Shown here: positions 10,035 to 20,973 of the stretch, one piece after another | How the letters are laid out: every line of letters begins with the position of its first letter | Position numbering within the stretch: position 1 is the stretch's first letter | Source of the DNA: Herbaspirillum sp. | Lineage (GTDB): Bacteria; Pseudomonadota; Gammaproteobacteria; Burkholderiales; Burkholderiaceae_D | NCBI GenBank assembly: GCA_028292625.1 | Contig: JAQGLY010000002.1 | Coordinates: forward strand, 1-64,000 | DNA: 64,000 bases | Direction: 5' to 3' | Translations under genes and position numbers: made by a program | Notes under the pieces: model-generated | The model's database searches: none | What the model saw: only the letters and a program-made list of their open reading frames with translations | What the model was told of the DNA's origin: nothing

Positions 10035-11441
10035 TTACGCCCTCCGCCATTCGGTTAGCCCACCTGGTTTGTCTTCCAGCACGATTCCGCAATCGGTCAA
10101 TTCCTGTCTGATACGGTCGGCCTCGGCAAAATTCCTGGCTTTCTTGGCGCTCGCACGGGATTCGATTCTAGCCTCAATCTCGGCGTCCGAACAGCCGGAT
10201 TGCACACCTTCGGCGGATGCCAGGCGTCCCTTCAGAAACTCGTCAGGTTGTCGTTCCAACAACCCCAATATGCCTGCCAGCGCACGCAATTGCATCGCCA
10301 GCGCCGGCGACTTGCCGCGATTGACCTCGTTGGCCAGTTCGAACAGCACGGCGAGCGCCACCGGCGTATTGAAATCGTCGTTCATCGCCGCGAAAAAACG
10401 CTGTGCATGGGATTCGTTGCGATCCAATACAGTATCGGCAGCGGCAGGCGTTTCCTTTAGGGCCATGTACAGCCGAGTCAATGCCTGCCTGGCGTCGTCC
10501 AGATGCACATCGGCGTAATTGAGCGGGCTGCGGTAATGCGCGCGCAATATGAAAAAGCGCACCACTTCCGCATCGTATTTTTTCAGGACATCGCGAATCG
10601 TGAAGAAATTGCCCAGCGATTTCGACATCTTTTCATTGTCGACGCGGACGAAGCCGTTATGCATCCAATAATTGACGAATCCATGGCCGTGCGCGCCTTC
10701 GGATTGGGCGATCTCGTTTTCATGATGAGGAAATTGCAGATCCTGGCCGCCGCCATGGATGTCGAAATGATCGCCCAGCAGTTCGCCGGACATGGCCGAG
10801 CATTCGATATGCCAGCCGGGGCGGCCGCGGCCCCACGCGGAATCCCATTTGACTTCATCGGGTTCGCTGTCCTTCGAGGCTTTCCACAAAACGAAATCCA
10901 GCGGATCCCGCTTTCCCGGATTGACATCGACGCGTTCGCCGGCGCGCAGATCGTCGATCGACTTGCCGGACAATTTGCCGTAGCCGGGAAAATCGCGCAC
11001 CGAATAATTGACGTCGCCGTCGCCGTCCTGATAGGCCAGCCCTTTGCCCACCAGCTGCCGGATCAGATCCAGCATCTGCGGCACATATTCGGTGGCGCGC
11101 GGCTGATGGTCCGGCGGCTGCACGCCGAGCGCGGCGGAATCCTCTTCCATCGCCGCGATAAAGCGTGCGGTCAGCGCATTGATCGATTCGCCGTTTTCTA
11201 TCGCCCGCGCAATGATTTTGTCGTCGATATCGGTAATGTTGCGCACGTAGGTGACCGCATAGCCGCTGGCGCGCAGCCACCGCTGCACCAGGTCGAACAC
11301 CACCATCACGCGTGCATGTCCAAGATGGCAAAAGTCGTAGACGGTCATGCCGCACACATACAGACGAACCTGTCCCGGGACGATCGGCAAAAAGACCTGC
11401 TTGTCACGCGCAAGCGTATTGTATATTTTCAGGGTGCTCAT
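10035..11441 (-). CDS. cysS: Cysteinyl-tRNA synthetase
   Basis: 468 residues, a class I synthetase that charges tRNA-Cys. The zinc and ATP-site signature [20 protein letters not shown] is near residues 30-50, with HLGH as the HIGH motif. The substrate cleft motif WHIECSAMS follows, then [14 protein letters not shown], and [10 protein letters not shown] is the second ATP signature. The C-terminal domain ends [15 protein letters not shown]. It heads the cysS-glycosylase-accA-tilS run. Confidence 0.98.
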   Translation of the reverse strand: MSTLKIYNTLARDKQVFLPIVPGQVRLYVCGMTVYDFCHLGHARVMVVFDLVQRWLRASGYAVTYVRNITDIDDKIIARAIENGESINALTARFIAAMEEDSAALGVQPPDHQPRATEYVPQMLDLIRQLVGKGLAYQDGDGDVNYSVRDFPGYGKLSGKSIDDLRAGERVDVNPGKRDPLDFVLWKASKDSEPDEVKWDSAWGRGRPGWHIECSAMSGELLGDHFDIHGGGQDLQFPHHENEIAQSEGAHGHGFVNYWMHNGFVRVDNEKMSKSLGNFFTIRDVLKKYDAEVVRFFILRAHYRSPLNYADVHLDDARQALTRLYMALKETPAAADTVLDRNESHAQRFFAAMNDDFNTPVALAVLFELANEVNRGKSPALAMQLRALAGILGLLERQPDEFLKGRLASAEGVQSGCSDAEIEARIESRASAKKARNFAEADRIRQELTDCGIVLEDKPGGLTEWRRA

Positions 11442-11750
11442 TAAAGAGAAATCAGGGAAATAAGGGGAATAATTTGGACACTGGCAACCGCCAATTCAAC
11501 GCAAGGCGCCGTATTTTACGCCAGCTTTTATCCGACATGCGCATCCGGCGGGCTTTATCAAACGAAGCCGGCGCGATCTGGCTTGCCCATCTGCCTGCAA
11601 TTCGTGTAGGTCTGCGATGACACAGTCGCCGCCCCGCTTCGTTTTGCATAACGGCCTATTATCCTATTGGGACAAATTAAGGCAATCGGCAAAACCCTTT
11701 TTATGAAGCATGTTTGATAAAATGCATTTTTCCGTTCGAGTATAGCATTG
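11442..11750 (+). other. Intergenic region between divergent cysS and the TPR gene
   Basis: 309 bases without a convincing gene; short frames on both strands have no start signal or recognisable product. It must hold both promoters. A perfect palindrome AAAATGCATTTT lies at 11719-11730, about 20 bases before the TPR gene start, within an AT-rich stretch. I see no clear -35/-10 pair. Confidence 0.6.
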
Positions 11751-13019
11751 ATGAAAACCCTGCTCTCCGCATCTTTCAACCGGCCCCGGGCATTGCCAAG
11801 CGGCTTGTCGAGCAAGACGATCATCCTGACTTTATTGCTATCGGCCTTCGCGGCGCGCCCCGCATCGGCCAGCGACGCCACGGATGTCGGCAAATTATTA
11901 CGTACTAAACAATATACGGAAGCGCTCGCGAAAACCGATGCGGCGCTCGCCAAACACCCGCGCGACGCGCAGTTGCGCTTTTACAAGGGCCTGATTCTGG
12001 CCGAGCAAAACAAATCCGCCGAAGCGATTGCGATTTTCACCAAGCTGACCGAGGATTTCCCCGATCTTCCGGAGCCTTACAACAATCTCGCCGTCTTATA
12101 CGCCGCCGCTGGTCAATATGAAAAGGCCGGTACGATGCTGGATATGGCCATGCGCACCAACGCGACCTATGCCACGGCCCAGGCCAATCTGGGCGATGTA
12201 TATGGGCGTCTGGCAAGCCAGGCCTACGAAAAAGCGCTGCAGCTGGATCCCAGCAAAATGCCGGAGCCTGCGCGGCTGACGCTGGTACGCACCTTGTCGG
12301 GCAACATTTCCGGCGGTGCGATACCGAAGTCTAACGGCAATCTGCTCGCACCGTCGGCCAAATTGCCGCCGGCCGTCACGAAACCGGAACCGGTACAGCC
12401 GCCGAAGGCCGAACTGCCGCCGCTGGCCGCCGTGGAAAAGCCGGTTGAGAAACCCGCCGAGAAGCCGGCCCAGCCGCCGCCCGCGAAACCGGCGGTAAAA
12501 CCGCCTGAAAAGCCGGTGGAAAAGCCGGTTGAGAAACCGGTGGAAAAACCGGTTGAGAAACCGGTTGAAAAACCGGCGCCTAAACCGGTCGACAAGGCCG
12601 CGGAAAAAGCCGCCGAGAAAGCTCAGCAGAAGGCTCAGCAACAGGCGGCCGATAAAGCGGAGGCGAGCCGCCTCGACCGGGAACGCAGCGAAGCGATGGC
12701 GCTGGTCAACAGCTGGGCCAAGGCCTGGAGCAGCAAGGACGTCAGAACCTATCTGGCGCAATACGACGCCGGCTTCGTTCCGCCCAAGTCCCAGACGCGC
12801 AAGCAATGGATGGAGGAACGCCGCGCCAGGATCGAGGAAAAAGGACGTATCAACGTCGGAATCGAAGCACCGAAGGTGGTCATCAAGGGGAACACGGCGA
12901 CGGTGCGCTTCCGTCAGAATTACGTGTCGGACAAACTTAAAATCAGCGCCACCAAGACACTGGTGCTGACACGTCAGGGCAACCGATGGGCGATCGTGCA
13001 GGAACGCGCCGGCGGCTAG
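11751..13019 (+). CDS. Exported TPR protein with Pro/Glu/Lys repeat linker and NTF2-like C-terminal domain
   Basis: 422 residues from the ATG at 11751 (a TTG directly before it would add one). A hydrophobic segment at about 22-38 followed by ARPASA looks like a signal peptide with a long, Arg-containing N-region. TPR-like helices follow (about 55-170: [49 protein letters not shown]). Residues about 205-300 are a linker rich in Pro, Glu and Lys with EKPV units. The C-terminal 110 residues ([15 protein letters not shown] to [11 protein letters not shown]) resemble the NTF2-like domain found in Cds6-type L,D-transpeptidases. The next gene is an L,D-transpeptidase with a similar C-terminal domain, so a joint role at the cell wall is inferred. 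Confidence 0.82.
   Translation: MKTLLSASFNRPRALPSGLSSKTIILTLLLSAFAARPASASDATDVGKLLRTKQYTEALAKTDAALAKHPRDAQLRFYKGLILAEQNKSAEAIAIFTKLTEDFPDLPEPYNNLAVLYAAAGQYEKAGTMLDMAMRTNATYATAQANLGDVYGRLASQAYEKALQLDPSKMPEPARLTLVRTLSGNISGGAIPKSNGNLLAPSAKLPPAVTKPEPVQPPKAELPPLAAVEKPVEKPAEKPAQPPPAKPAVKPPEKPVEKPVEKPVEKPVEKPVEKPAPKPVDKAAEKAAEKAQQKAQQQAADKAEASRLDRERSEAMALVNSWAKAWSSKDVRTYLAQYDAGFVPPKSQTRKQWMEERRARIEEKGRINVGIEAPKVVIKGNTATVRFRQNYVSDKLKISATKTLVLTRQGNRWAIVQERAGG
12507..12578 (+). repeat. Six 12-base tandem units encoding EKPV
   Basis: The unit is close to GAAAAGCCGGTG, varying at wobble positions, and encodes five copies of EKPV and a final EKPA inside the linker of the TPR protein. Looser KPAEKPA-type units flank it on both sides. 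Such in-frame repeats often differ in number between strains. Confidence 0.85.
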
Positions 13020-13053
13020 TTTTGAGTTGTTACCATCGACGAAATATAAACGA

Positions 13054-14253
13054 ATGAAGCGAAACAAACTTTTTCTGGCACTGCTGCTTAGCCTGTCGTT
13101 CCACATTTCGTCCAGCCGCGCGGCCGACCCGGTGCTGGCGACGGTCGCCGCCAATAACCCGGAAACGCAGCTCATCGACATCTACCGGGATATCGGCGCC
13201 GACCGCATCGCCGCCGCGCGGGAAAAAGCCGATGCGCTGGTTGCCGCCTATCCGCATTTCCGTCTTGGCCAGCTGGTGCGGGGCGATTTGCTGATGATGG
13301 TCGCCAACCCGATCGACAGCTTCGGCGCGGCGCCGAACGCGCCGCCGGACAAAATGAAGGATCTGCGCGCCGAAGCGATGGTGCGCATCCATTCGCTGCA
13401 ACAGCGCCCCGATCCGAATCTGATACCGAAAGCGGTGCTGCAGGTGGGCGCCGATCAAAAGACGGTGCTGTTGGTCGATACCAAACGCTCGCGCCTGTAT
13501 GTCTACGCCAACGACGGCGGCAAGCTGCGACTGCAAACCGACTATTACGTTTCGCAGGGTAAGCTCGGCACCAACAAGCTCCGCGAAGGCGATCAGAAAA
13601 CGCCGATCGGCGTGTACGCCGTCAGCGGCCACATTCCGGGCCAGAAATTGCCCGATTTCTACGGCACCGGCGCGCTGCCGCTGAATTACCCTAACGAATG
13701 GGACCGGCGCAACAAGCGCGGCGGCTCCGGCATCTGGCTGCACGGCACGCCGGCGGATAATTTCAGCCGGCCGCCGCTGTCGTCGGACGGTTGCATCGTA
13801 CTGGCCAATCCGGATATCCAGTCGCTGTACGCTAGCACCGAAGTCGGAAAAACCACGGTGCTCATCACCGACGGCGTCGAATTCATCACCAAAGCCGCCT
13901 GGAACAAGGAACACAAGACATTCAGCGATCTGATCGAGGAATGGTCCAAAGATGCCGAAAACAGAGATCCCGGCAAATTGCTGGCCAACTACTCTCCGCG
14001 CTTCCGCTCCGGAACCGGCGAAAGCCTGAGCACCTGGTTCAATCGCCAGCAAAAGACGCTTAACGGAGTGCGCGGCATGACTGTTAAACTAAGCGATGTC
14101 AGTTTGTTTCTGTATCCGGGCGAGGAAAATGTGATGGTCGGCACTTTCACGCAGGAAACCTCGGTCGGCAAAAGCAAAAACATTACCCGCAAACGCCAGT
14201 ATTGGGTCAAGGAAGATTCAGGCTGGAAAATTGTTTATGAAGGAACTGCATAG
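13054..14253 (+). CDS. L,D-transpeptidase (YkuD domain), exported
   Basis: 399 residues from the ATG at 13054, which places a clean signal peptide ([23 protein letters not shown]) at the N-terminus. The YkuD domain runs from about 135 to 275: [17 protein letters not shown] at its start and the catalytic stretch [10 protein letters not shown] followed by [12 protein letters not shown], whose histidine and cysteine are the family's active site. These enzymes form 3-3 crosslinks in peptidoglycan or attach proteins to it. The C-terminal 110 residues ([16 protein letters not shown] to YEGTA) form an NTF2-like domain similar in layout to that of the preceding TPR protein. It is 34 bases from that gene and directly upstream of ppiA. 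Confidence 0.9.
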   Translation: MKRNKLFLALLLSLSFHISSSRAADPVLATVAANNPETQLIDIYRDIGADRIAAAREKADALVAAYPHFRLGQLVRGDLLMMVANPIDSFGAAPNAPPDKMKDLRAEAMVRIHSLQQRPDPNLIPKAVLQVGADQKTVLLVDTKRSRLYVYANDGGKLRLQTDYYVSQGKLGTNKLREGDQKTPIGVYAVSGHIPGQKLPDFYGTGALPLNYPNEWDRRNKRGGSGIWLHGTPADNFSRPPLSSDGCIVLANPDIQSLYASTEVGKTTVLITDGVEFITKAAWNKEHKTFSDLIEEWSKDAENRDPGKLLANYSPRFRSGTGESLSTWFNRQQKTLNGVRGMTVKLSDVSLFLYPGEENVMVGTFTQETSVGKSKNITRKRQYWVKEDSGWKIVYEGTA

Positions 14254-14254
14254 T

Positions 14255-14836
14255 ATGAAATTCACTCGTCGCGCCCTATTGAGCTGCGCAGCCGCAACGC
14301 TGGCAGTCAGCTTCGCCTACCCGGCGACAGCCGCGCCCGATGCACCGCATGTCACGCTGAAAACCAATATGGGTAGCATCGTCATCGAACTGTATCCTCA
14401 AAAAGCGCCGATGACTGTCGGCAACTTTCTGGAATACGTGAAGGACGGGCAATACAACGGCACCATTTTCCATCGCGTGATCGGCAACTTCATGATCCAG
14501 GGCGGCGGTTTCGATCAAAAGATGCACGAGAAACCGACTCGTCCGCCGATCAAGAACGAAGCGAACAACGGCCTGAAAAACACGGTCTACACCGTGGCCA
14601 TGGCGCGCACCAGCGCGCCGCATTCGGCGACCGCCCAGTTCTTCATCAATACCGCCGACAACGACATGCTCGATTATCCGGGCCAGGATGGATGGGGCTA
14701 TGCGGTATTCGGCAAGGTCGTAGGCGGCACCGATGTGGTCGACCGCATCAAGCAAGTGAAAACCGGCAGCAACGGCATGTATCAAGACGTCCCTGTGACG
14801 CCGGTGATGATCGAATCGGCGACGGTGACCAAATAG
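14255..14836 (+). CDS. ppiA: Periplasmic peptidyl-prolyl cis-trans isomerase, cyclophilin type
   Basis: 193 residues from the ATG at 14255, one base after the stop of the L,D-transpeptidase gene. A signal peptide ([20 protein letters not shown] to ATAA) is followed by one cyclophilin domain: [31 protein letters not shown] (the catalytic arginine is in FHR) and [12 protein letters not shown]. It should speed proline isomerisation in proteins folding in the periplasm. It is closely related to the next gene product, which lacks the signal peptide, so the two arose by duplication. Confidence 0.93.
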   Translation: MKFTRRALLSCAAATLAVSFAYPATAAPDAPHVTLKTNMGSIVIELYPQKAPMTVGNFLEYVKDGQYNGTIFHRVIGNFMIQGGGFDQKMHEKPTRPPIKNEANNGLKNTVYTVAMARTSAPHSATAQFFINTADNDMLDYPGQDGWGYAVFGKVVGGTDVVDRIKQVKTGSNGMYQDVPVTPVMIESATVTK

Positions 14837-14880
14837 GCCCATCGTGGGCCCGGCCGAACGATAGCCGCTCTTTTTTATTT
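14836..14880 (+). terminator. Possible terminator or attenuator between ppiA and ppiB
   Basis: GGCCCA-TCG-TGGGCC starts at the last base of the ppiA stop. A second, weaker stem (CGGC/GCCG) follows and is trailed by CTCTTTTTTATTTTTT. The stem and T-run arrangement is not ideal, so read-through to ppiB is likely. Confidence 0.4.
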
Positions 14881-14900
14881 TTTATCTATACGGGATATAT

Positions 14901-15389
14901 ATGGCAGTCTTACTTACCACCAATCACGGCGCGATCAAGATCGAACTGGAAGCCGAAAAGGCACCGAAGACAGTCGAAAATTTCCTCGCCTACGTCAATT
15001 CCGGCCATTACGACGGCACCATCTTCCATCGCGTCATCGACGGCTTCATGGTTCAGGGCGGCGGTTTCGAGCCTGGCATGAAACAAAAGCCGACCAATCA
15101 AAACGTTGAAAACGAAGCCAAGAACGGCTTGAAAAACGAGCCCTACACGCTGGCGATGGCGCGTACCTCGGATCCGCATTCGGCATCGGCGCAATTTTTC
15201 ATCAATGTCAAAAACAATAGTTTTCTGGACTATCCGGGCCAGGACGGCTGGGGTTACTGCGTATTCGGCAAAGTGGTCGAAGGCACCGACGTCGTCGACC
15301 GGATCAAGGGCGTCAAAACCACGCGTACCGGCATGTTCGCCGATGTGCCTGAAGAAGACGTGATCATCGAAAAAGCCGAAGTCGTCTGA
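14901..15389 (+). CDS. ppiB: Cytoplasmic peptidyl-prolyl cis-trans isomerase, cyclophilin type
   Basis: 162 residues, no signal peptide. One cyclophilin domain fills the protein: [35 protein letters not shown] with the catalytic Arg, [13 protein letters not shown] and [19 protein letters not shown]. Length and sequence match E. coli PpiB. It lies 64 bases after ppiA, whose mature domain is very similar, and 16 bases before lpxH. In E. coli ppiB and lpxH are also neighbours, which supports co-transcription here. Confidence 0.95.
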   Translation: MAVLLTTNHGAIKIELEAEKAPKTVENFLAYVNSGHYDGTIFHRVIDGFMVQGGGFEPGMKQKPTNQNVENEAKNGLKNEPYTLAMARTSDPHSASAQFFINVKNNSFLDYPGQDGWGYCVFGKVVEGTDVVDRIKGVKTTRTGMFADVPEEDVIIEKAEVV

Positions 15390-15405
15390 TTCGCCAATCC
15401 TCTGT

Positions 15406-16227
15406 ATGAACAATAGCAAGGCCGCCGGCCACGGCGTCGCGCAATCGGACCCGCCGCGGAATCCGGTTGCGCTTTTCATTTCGGACCTGCATTTGCAGGC
15501 TTCGCTGCCGCTGACGGCGGCGGCGTTTCTGCGTTTTCTCGATCAGCACGCGTTGCGCGCGCAGCGGCTTTATCTGCTGGGCGATTTCTTCGAATACTGG
15601 GCCGGCGACGACGACATCGAGACGCCGTTCAACCGGCAGATGGTCGATGCCATACGGGCGGTGGCCGACGCGGGCGTGCAAGTATTCTGGATCGCCGGCA
15701 ATCGCGATTTTCTGGCGTCGGACCGCTTTGCAAAAGCTGCCGGGCTGACCTTGTTAAGCGATCCGCACGTCGTCACGCTGGCCGGCCAGACACTGACGCT
15801 GGCGCACGGCGACGCGCAATGCACCGACGACGTCGCGTACATGGCCTTTCGCGCGCAGGTGCGCGATCCGGCCTGGCAACAAACGTTTCTGGCAATGCCG
15901 CTGGCGCAGCGCAAAGCCATCATCGAAGGCGTGCGCCAGGGCAGCCAGGCCGCGCAAAAGGAAAAATCGTCCGAGATCATGGACGTCAATCCGCAGGCGA
16001 TCGCCAAGCTGTTTGCCGATACCGGCAGCGCGCTGCTGATTCACGGCCACACGCATCGGTCGGCGCGCCATGTGCTCGAAGACGAGACCGGCGTCAAGGT
16101 ACGCTATGTATTGCCGGATTGGGAAATGGACACCACGCCGCCGCGCGGCGGCTGGATCGCGCTGGGCGCGGACGGCTTGCTGAGCCGCTTCGATCATCAG
16201 GGGAATCTGCTCGATTCGCCGCGTTGA
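15406..16227 (+). CDS. lpxH: UDP-2,3-diacylglucosamine diphosphatase
   Basis: 273 residues, a calcineurin-like phosphoesterase that makes lipid X in the lipid A pathway at the inner membrane face. The dinuclear metal motifs are complete: FISDLHLQ (D and H), LGDFFEYWAGDDD, AGNRDFL, LAHGD and IHGHTHR. An N-terminal extension of about 20 residues precedes the first motif. It follows ppiB by 16 bases and converges on cysE; the 43-base gap holds a nested hairpin (GTTGA/TCAAC around GGCG/CGCC) without a T-run. Confidence 0.93.
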   Translation: MNNSKAAGHGVAQSDPPRNPVALFISDLHLQASLPLTAAAFLRFLDQHALRAQRLYLLGDFFEYWAGDDDIETPFNRQMVDAIRAVADAGVQVFWIAGNRDFLASDRFAKAAGLTLLSDPHVVTLAGQTLTLAHGDAQCTDDVAYMAFRAQVRDPAWQQTFLAMPLAQRKAIIEGVRQGSQAAQKEKSSEIMDVNPQAIAKLFADTGSALLIHGHTHRSARHVLEDETGVKVRYVLPDWEMDTTPPRGGWIALGADGLLSRFDHQGNLLDSPR

Positions 16228-16270
16228 ACGTTGATTGCGGCGCGATCGCCACGTCAACGCAGCAGATCCG

Positions 16271-17017
16271 CTAAAACAATTTATTCAGACGCTCCGCATC
16301 GAACTTCTGGTCCTCGATCAGCTTCTCGCACAGCACGCCCGAGCCTTTTAACGCCGACAGGATCAGATCGATCTGATGTTCCTGGGCGGCCGTGTGATTG
16401 ATCAGATCGTGTAGCGCCTTCACCATTGGATCGTCGCCATTGGCGGTGACGCCGTACGCGGCGAACATGCGCGCCGCGGCGGTGTCCTGGCGCCCTGTGG
16501 CATCCTTGACGACGATACGCGCCGGGTTGCCGATGGCCGTCGCGCCCGGCGGCACTTCCTTCAGCACCACCGCGTTGGAGCCGATCTTGGCGCCCTCGCC
16601 GACGCTGAACCCGCCCAGCACCTGCGCTCCGGCGCCGATGATGACGCCGCGCCGCAAAGTCGGATGACGTTTGGCGCCTTTGTGCAGCGATGTGCCGCCC
16701 AGCGTCACGCCCTGGTAAATCGTGCAGTCGTCGCCGATTTCGGCCGTCTCGCCGATGACCACGCCGAAACCGTGATCGATAAACACGCGACGGCCGATCT
16801 TCGCGCCCGGATGGATTTCGATGCCGGTCGAGATGCGCGCGATATGAGACAGGAAACGCCCCAGCCATTTAAAACCGTGCGTCCAACAGGCATGCGCCCA
16901 GCCGTGCATGATGATCGCGTGCAGCCCCGGATAACAGGTCAGCACCTCCCAACCGTTACGGGCTGCCGGATCGCGCTCGATGATGCTGGCAATATCTTCT
17001 CGGAGACGACTGAACAT
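16271..17017 (-). CDS. cysE: Serine O-acetyltransferase
   Basis: 248 residues. It acetylates serine with acetyl-CoA, the first step of cysteine synthesis. The N-terminal helical part ([29 protein letters not shown] is the conserved region) is followed by a left-handed beta helix of hexapeptide repeats: [43 protein letters not shown] and [19 protein letters not shown]. The catalytic histidine is in the DHGFG loop. The C-terminal extension is longer than in E. coli CysE. The gene is alone between lpxH (convergent) and rlmB (same strand, 120 bases upstream). Confidence 0.93.
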   Translation of the reverse strand: MFSRLREDIASIIERDPAARNGWEVLTCYPGLHAIIMHGWAHACWTHGFKWLGRFLSHIARISTGIEIHPGAKIGRRVFIDHGFGVVIGETAEIGDDCTIYQGVTLGGTSLHKGAKRHPTLRRGVIIGAGAQVLGGFSVGEGAKIGSNAVVLKEVPPGATAIGNPARIVVKDATGRQDTAAARMFAAYGVTANGDDPMVKALHDLINHTAAQEHQIDLILSALKGSGVLCEKLIEDQKFDAERLNKLF

Positions 17018-17137
17018 AGCAAAATTGATAATAGCCGAAAGGCGTCATCTTAATGCGTTCTACGCATATGTGCTGACGGAAATCGATTTTGGCGCTTCAC
17101 GCGCGGATTGGATGGCCTCAGGGCCTGAGCTCCAGGG

Positions 17138-17878
17138 CTAGGCTTTGCCCATGCGCTGGCGGCGCGCTTCGAACAGCGTCACGCCGGATGCCACGGAGAC
17201 ATTCAGGCTTTCGACCGAGCCGAACATCGGGATACTGACCAGCATATCGCAGGTCTCACGCGTCAGACGGCGCATGCCCTCGCCTTCGGAACCCATCACA
17301 ATGGCGGCGGGACCGGAAAAATCGGCCTGATACAGGTTTTTCTCGGCATCGTCGGTGGTGCCGATCAGCCAGATCTCGCGCTCTTTCAACTCACGCAAGG
17401 TGCGCGCCAGATTGGTGACGGTGATATAGGGGACGTTTTCCGCGGCGCCGCTGGCCACCTTGGCGGCGGTCGCGTTCAAGCCGACGGCACGATCCTTGGG
17501 GGCGATCACCGCATGCGCGCCGGCGCCGTCGGCGACCCGCAGGCAGGCGCCCAGATTATGGGGATCGGTAATGCCGTCGAGTATCAGCAACAGCGGCGGC
17601 CCTTCGATCGCATCCAGCAACTCGTCCAGATTACGCGCCAGCGACAACTCGCCGGCCTTGGCGACCACGCCCTGATGGCGGCGCGTACCGACGATATTGG
17701 ACAGCCGTTCGTCGTCGACAGCGATGATGCGCACATTGGCCGACTTCGCCGCGCTCAGCAAATCCATCATGCGGCCGTCCTTGCGCGATGCATCGACGTA
17801 AATTTCCTCGACGGACGAGGCTTCATGGCGCAAACGCGAAGTCACCGCGTGGAACCCAAAAATCATTTTACTTTTCAT
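17138..17878 (-). CDS. rlmB: 23S rRNA (guanosine-2'-O)-methyltransferase RlmB
   Basis: 246 residues, a SpoU/TrmH (SPOUT) family methyltransferase that modifies G2251 of 23S rRNA in E. coli. The N-terminal substrate-binding part ([20 protein letters not shown]) is followed by the knotted domain with [20 protein letters not shown], the [10 protein letters not shown] loop and [18 protein letters not shown], all family motifs that bind SAM. It starts 11 bases after the rnr stop, the same rnr-rlmB pairing seen in E. coli, so the two are co-transcribed. Confidence 0.96.
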   Translation of the reverse strand: MKSKMIFGFHAVTSRLRHEASSVEEIYVDASRKDGRMMDLLSAAKSANVRIIAVDDERLSNIVGTRRHQGVVAKAGELSLARNLDELLDAIEGPPLLLILDGITDPHNLGACLRVADGAGAHAVIAPKDRAVGLNATAAKVASGAAENVPYITVTNLARTLRELKEREIWLIGTTDDAEKNLYQADFSGPAAIVMGSEGEGMRRLTRETCDMLVSIPMFGSVESLNVSVASGVTLFEARRQRMGKA

Positions 17879-17889
17879 AACAGCGCTTC

Positions 17890-20361
17890 CTAGCGTTTTT
17901 TGCCTGGCCGTGTGAACGGCTTATTCGAGCGCTTCTTTTCGGTATCGGCCGCGGCCGATTTGGCGTGCACCGCCTTCTCCGGCTTGGCCGCAGCGCCTTT
18001 CGCCATGCCCTTGGCCGGCTTCGCGGCGCCCGTCTGATGCGCCCCGGGAGCCGCTTCCTGCGCCTCCGCCGGCTTACTGCGCGAATGCTCGTTCTCGGCG
18101 CGCTTGGCTTCGTTTTTCAGCAGGGTTTTGATGCCCGGCTCCGTCACCAGACGCAGGTCGATCTTGCGCGCATCCAGGTCCACGCGGCTGACCTGCACCG
18201 TCACGCGGTCGGTCAACTGATAACGGATGCCGGTACGTTCGCCGCGCAATTCGTGGCGCGCCTCATCGTATTTGAAATAATCAGTGCCGAGTTCGGTGAC
18301 GTGCACCAGGCCTTCGATATACAGGGAATCGAGCTGCACGAAGATCCCGAATGTCGCCACACTGGAAATGGTGCCGGTGAATTCCTCGCCCAGTTTGTCG
18401 CGGATGAAATAGCACTTGAGCCAGGCTTCGACATCGCGCGAGGCCTCGTCGGCGCGGCGTTCGTTGGCCGAGCAATGCACGCCCAGCGCTTCCCAGATCG
18501 CGATATTGCCTTCGCTTTTCAGCTTGCCGGCAGCCTTGTCCTTGGCCAGTTGCTTGCGCCCGGCCGGCGACAGCATGGTGTTCAGAATGCCGGTGTCGAT
18601 ACCTTTCGGATCGTAACGTTTGCCTTGCAAAATCGCCTTGATCGCGCGATGCGTCAGCAAATCCGGATAGCGGCGAATCGGGCTGGTGAAGTGCGCGTAC
18701 GATTCGTACGACAGGCCGAAGTGGCCGATGTTTTCCGGGTTGTACACCGCTTGCTGCATCGAGCGCAGCAGCATGGTCTGAATCAGCAGGGCATCGGGAC
18801 GGCTCTTGATCTTCGGCATCAGCTCGGCGTAATCGGATGCGGACGGCGTGTCGCCGCCGCCCAGATGCAAGCCGATCTGCTTGAGGAAGGTCCGCAGCTG
18901 ATTGAGCTTTTCCTTGGTCGGGCCGGCGTGAATCCGGTACAGGCCCGGATGCTTGTGACGCGCCATCAAATCGGCGGCGCAGACATTGGCCGCCAGCATG
19001 CATTCCTCGATCAGCTTATGCGCGTCGTTGCGCGTGCGCGGCAGGATTTTTTCGATCTTGCCGGCGGGATTGCAGACGATATAGGTTTCGGTGGTTTCGA
19101 AATCGATGGCGCCGCGGGCATGGCGGGCCTGCAACAGGGCCTGATAGAGTTCGTACAGATGCTGCAGGTGCGGCACCAGGCCGGGCCGCTTGGCCGCTTC
19201 CGGCCCTTTGGTATTGGCCAGGATCGCCGCTACTTCGGTATAGGTCATGCGGGCGGCCGAATGAATCACCGCCGGATAAAACTGATAGGCCTTGATTTCG
19301 CCCTTGGCGGTAATCATCGCATCGCACACCAGCGTCAAGCGGTCGACGCCCGGATTGAGCGAACACAAACCGTTCGACAATTTCTCCGGCAGCATCGGGA
19401 TCACGCGGCGCGGGAAATAAACGGAAGTGCTGCGCTCGATCGCATCGACGTCCAGCGCATCGTGCGGCTTCACATAGTGGCTGACGTCGGCGATCGCGAC
19501 GATCAGACGGAAACCTTTGCTGCGGCCGATCTTGACCGGCTCGCAATACACGGCGTCATCGAAATCGCGCGCATCCTCGCCGTCGATCGTCACCAGCGGC
19601 ACGTCGCGCAAATCGACGCGATCGCTCAAATCCACATGGCGTACTTCGCTCGGCAGCTTGGCCGCCATTTTTTTGGCGGCTTCGGAAAATTCGTGCGGCA
19701 CGCCGTATTTGCGCACCGCGATTTCGATTTCCATGCCGGGGTCGTCGATGTCGCCCAGCACCTCGACGATCTTGCCGACGGGCTTGGCGTAACGGGACGG
19801 CTGTTCGGTCAGTTCGACACTGACCACCTGCCCGGTTTTCGCTTTGCCGGTCGAGCCGGTCAGCATGATGTCCTGGCCGATGCGCTTGTCTTCCGGCACG
19901 ATGACCCAGACGCCGTTTTCGTTGAGCAGACGGCCGATCACGTGCGTATTGGCGCGGCTGACGACTTCCACGATCGTGCCTTCGGGGCGGCCGCGGCGAT
20001 CGGTGCCGATCACGCGCGCCTGCACCCTATCGTTATGCAATACCTTTTGCATTTCCTTTTCAGGCAGGAAAATATCGTCGCCGCCGTCGTCCGGAATCAG
20101 AAAACCGTAGCCGTCGCGATGGCTGCTGACGCGGCCTTCGACGAAATTCGGCAAATGCGTGAGTTGGTAATTACCGTCCCGGTCCGGCTTGATCTGACCG
20201 TCGCGGTCCATCGCATTCAGGCGCCGGTTGAATCCTTCCATCTCTTCGTCTTTCACGCCAAGCGCGGCAGCGAGAGTCGTGGCGTTTTGGGACTCGGATG
20301 AGGTCCGCAAGATGCCGAGAATTTCCTCCCGGCTGGGAATCGAATAGATATATTGGCTCAA
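17890..20361 (-). CDS. rnr: Ribonuclease R
   Basis: 823 residues, a 3'-5' exoribonuclease that degrades structured RNA. An N-terminal winged helix ([15 protein letters not shown]) precedes cold-shock domains (about 80-240), the RNB catalytic domain (about 255-580, with [16 protein letters not shown] carrying the Mg-binding aspartates and [16 protein letters not shown]), an S1 domain ([26 protein letters not shown]) and a basic Lys/Ala-rich tail that ends [10 protein letters not shown]. The start is a TTG at 20361 with only a weak ribosome-binding site, which may keep expression low; no better start is seen nearby. rlmB follows in the same operon. Confidence 0.96.
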   Translation of the reverse strand: MSQYIYSIPSREEILGILRTSSESQNATTLAAALGVKDEEMEGFNRRLNAMDRDGQIKPDRDGNYQLTHLPNFVEGRVSSHRDGYGFLIPDDGGDDIFLPEKEMQKVLHNDRVQARVIGTDRRGRPEGTIVEVVSRANTHVIGRLLNENGVWVIVPEDKRIGQDIMLTGSTGKAKTGQVVSVELTEQPSRYAKPVGKIVEVLGDIDDPGMEIEIAVRKYGVPHEFSEAAKKMAAKLPSEVRHVDLSDRVDLRDVPLVTIDGEDARDFDDAVYCEPVKIGRSKGFRLIVAIADVSHYVKPHDALDVDAIERSTSVYFPRRVIPMLPEKLSNGLCSLNPGVDRLTLVCDAMITAKGEIKAYQFYPAVIHSAARMTYTEVAAILANTKGPEAAKRPGLVPHLQHLYELYQALLQARHARGAIDFETTETYIVCNPAGKIEKILPRTRNDAHKLIEECMLAANVCAADLMARHKHPGLYRIHAGPTKEKLNQLRTFLKQIGLHLGGGDTPSASDYAELMPKIKSRPDALLIQTMLLRSMQQAVYNPENIGHFGLSYESYAHFTSPIRRYPDLLTHRAIKAILQGKRYDPKGIDTGILNTMLSPAGRKQLAKDKAAGKLKSEGNIAIWEALGVHCSANERRADEASRDVEAWLKCYFIRDKLGEEFTGTISSVATFGIFVQLDSLYIEGLVHVTELGTDYFKYDEARHELRGERTGIRYQLTDRVTVQVSRVDLDARKIDLRLVTEPGIKTLLKNEAKRAENEHSRSKPAEAQEAAPGAHQTGAAKPAKGMAKGAAAKPEKAVHAKSAAADTEKKRSNKPFTRPGKKR

Positions 20362-20474
20362 AAGAGTGTTTCTGTAAGTTATTACCGGCGTTAAGTGTAC
20401 CGGAGGACTGTATCGCGTGCCTAACGACGCCCTTGTTTGGCGCGATTTAATTAAAAAAGTTTAGCGTTAAGCGA

Positions 20475-20502
20475 TTGACTTCTTATGGCTTTGATCTATA
20501 AT
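20475..20502 (+). promoter_or_regulatory. Sigma-70-type promoter of the first tRNA-Leu
   Basis: TTGACT (20475-20480), 16 bases, TATAAT (20497-20502). The start point would lie about 13 bases before the mature tRNA. Confidence 0.75.
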
Positions 20503-20521
20503 CTCGTTTCTTTGGCGTAAA

Positions 20522-20606
20522 GCCCACGTGGCGGAATTGGTAGACGCGCATGGTTCAGGTCCATGTGCCGCAAGGTGTGGGGGTTCGAGTCCCTCCGTGG
20601 GCACCA
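20522..20606 (+). tRNA. tRNA-Leu, anticodon CAG
   Basis: 85 bases including the encoded CCA. The acceptor stem GCCCACG pairs with CGTGGGC. The D arm starts GCGGAATTGGTAGACGC, the anticodon arm is CATGG-TTCAGGT-CCATG (anticodon CAG), there is a long variable arm, and the T arm contains GTTCGAGTC. A copy identical at every base lies on the other strand at 20974-21058. Confidence 0.97.
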
Positions 20607-20973
20607 AAAACTCAAATAAGCTGTCATGCGAGTTTTGGTGCAAAATAAGACGCAGCATAGTGAATCGTTGTACTGCGCGTTGTTCTGAAAACCGTTATGC
20701 CTGTTCTGGCGTAACATCATAAAATTCCCCAAAATTCTTTAATTCCCGTTTTCGTTTTCCGAATTATAAGGTACGGGACCATGCAAATGGTTTTTCATCT
20801 GCATGCATTGCATTCCTCCCTTTTTTTGCCGCCCGCATTTCCGCGAACCGACCCGCCCGCAAAATATGCGGCGGAAAACAAAAAGCCCGCATAAACAAAA
20901 ATGTTTAAACGGGCCGATATTGTCTGCCTTGCGTACGCCGCCTGCTTCGCTACCTGCTTTCGCACCAAATTTC
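20607..20973. other. Intergenic segment between two inverted tRNA-Leu genes
   Basis: 367 bases with no supported coding gene. It contains a strong minus-strand terminator (separate entry). At each end a sequence complementary to the tRNA 3' end follows closely: on the plus side GCACCAAAAACTC is answered by GAGTTTTGGTGC about 20 bases later, and on the minus side GCACCA is answered by TGGTGC after 6 bases. Confidence 0.6.
20875..20914 (-). terminator. Intrinsic terminator after the minus-strand tRNA-Leu
   Basis: GCCCG (20885-20889) pairs with CGGGC (20910-20914), enclosing a second stem TAAACA/TGTTTA. On the minus strand TTTTTGTTTT follows. It lies about 60 bases beyond the tRNA 3' end. Confidence 0.8.

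Noticed and set aside
11719-11730. Palindrome AAAATGCATTTT as an operator for the TPR gene
   Set aside because: It sits 20 bases before the start in AT-rich sequence, has no second copy in the window, and may be chance.
17965-20301. A 778-residue open frame antisense to rnr
   Set aside because: Same reasoning: long antisense frames are expected in GC-rich genes, and rnr is clear.
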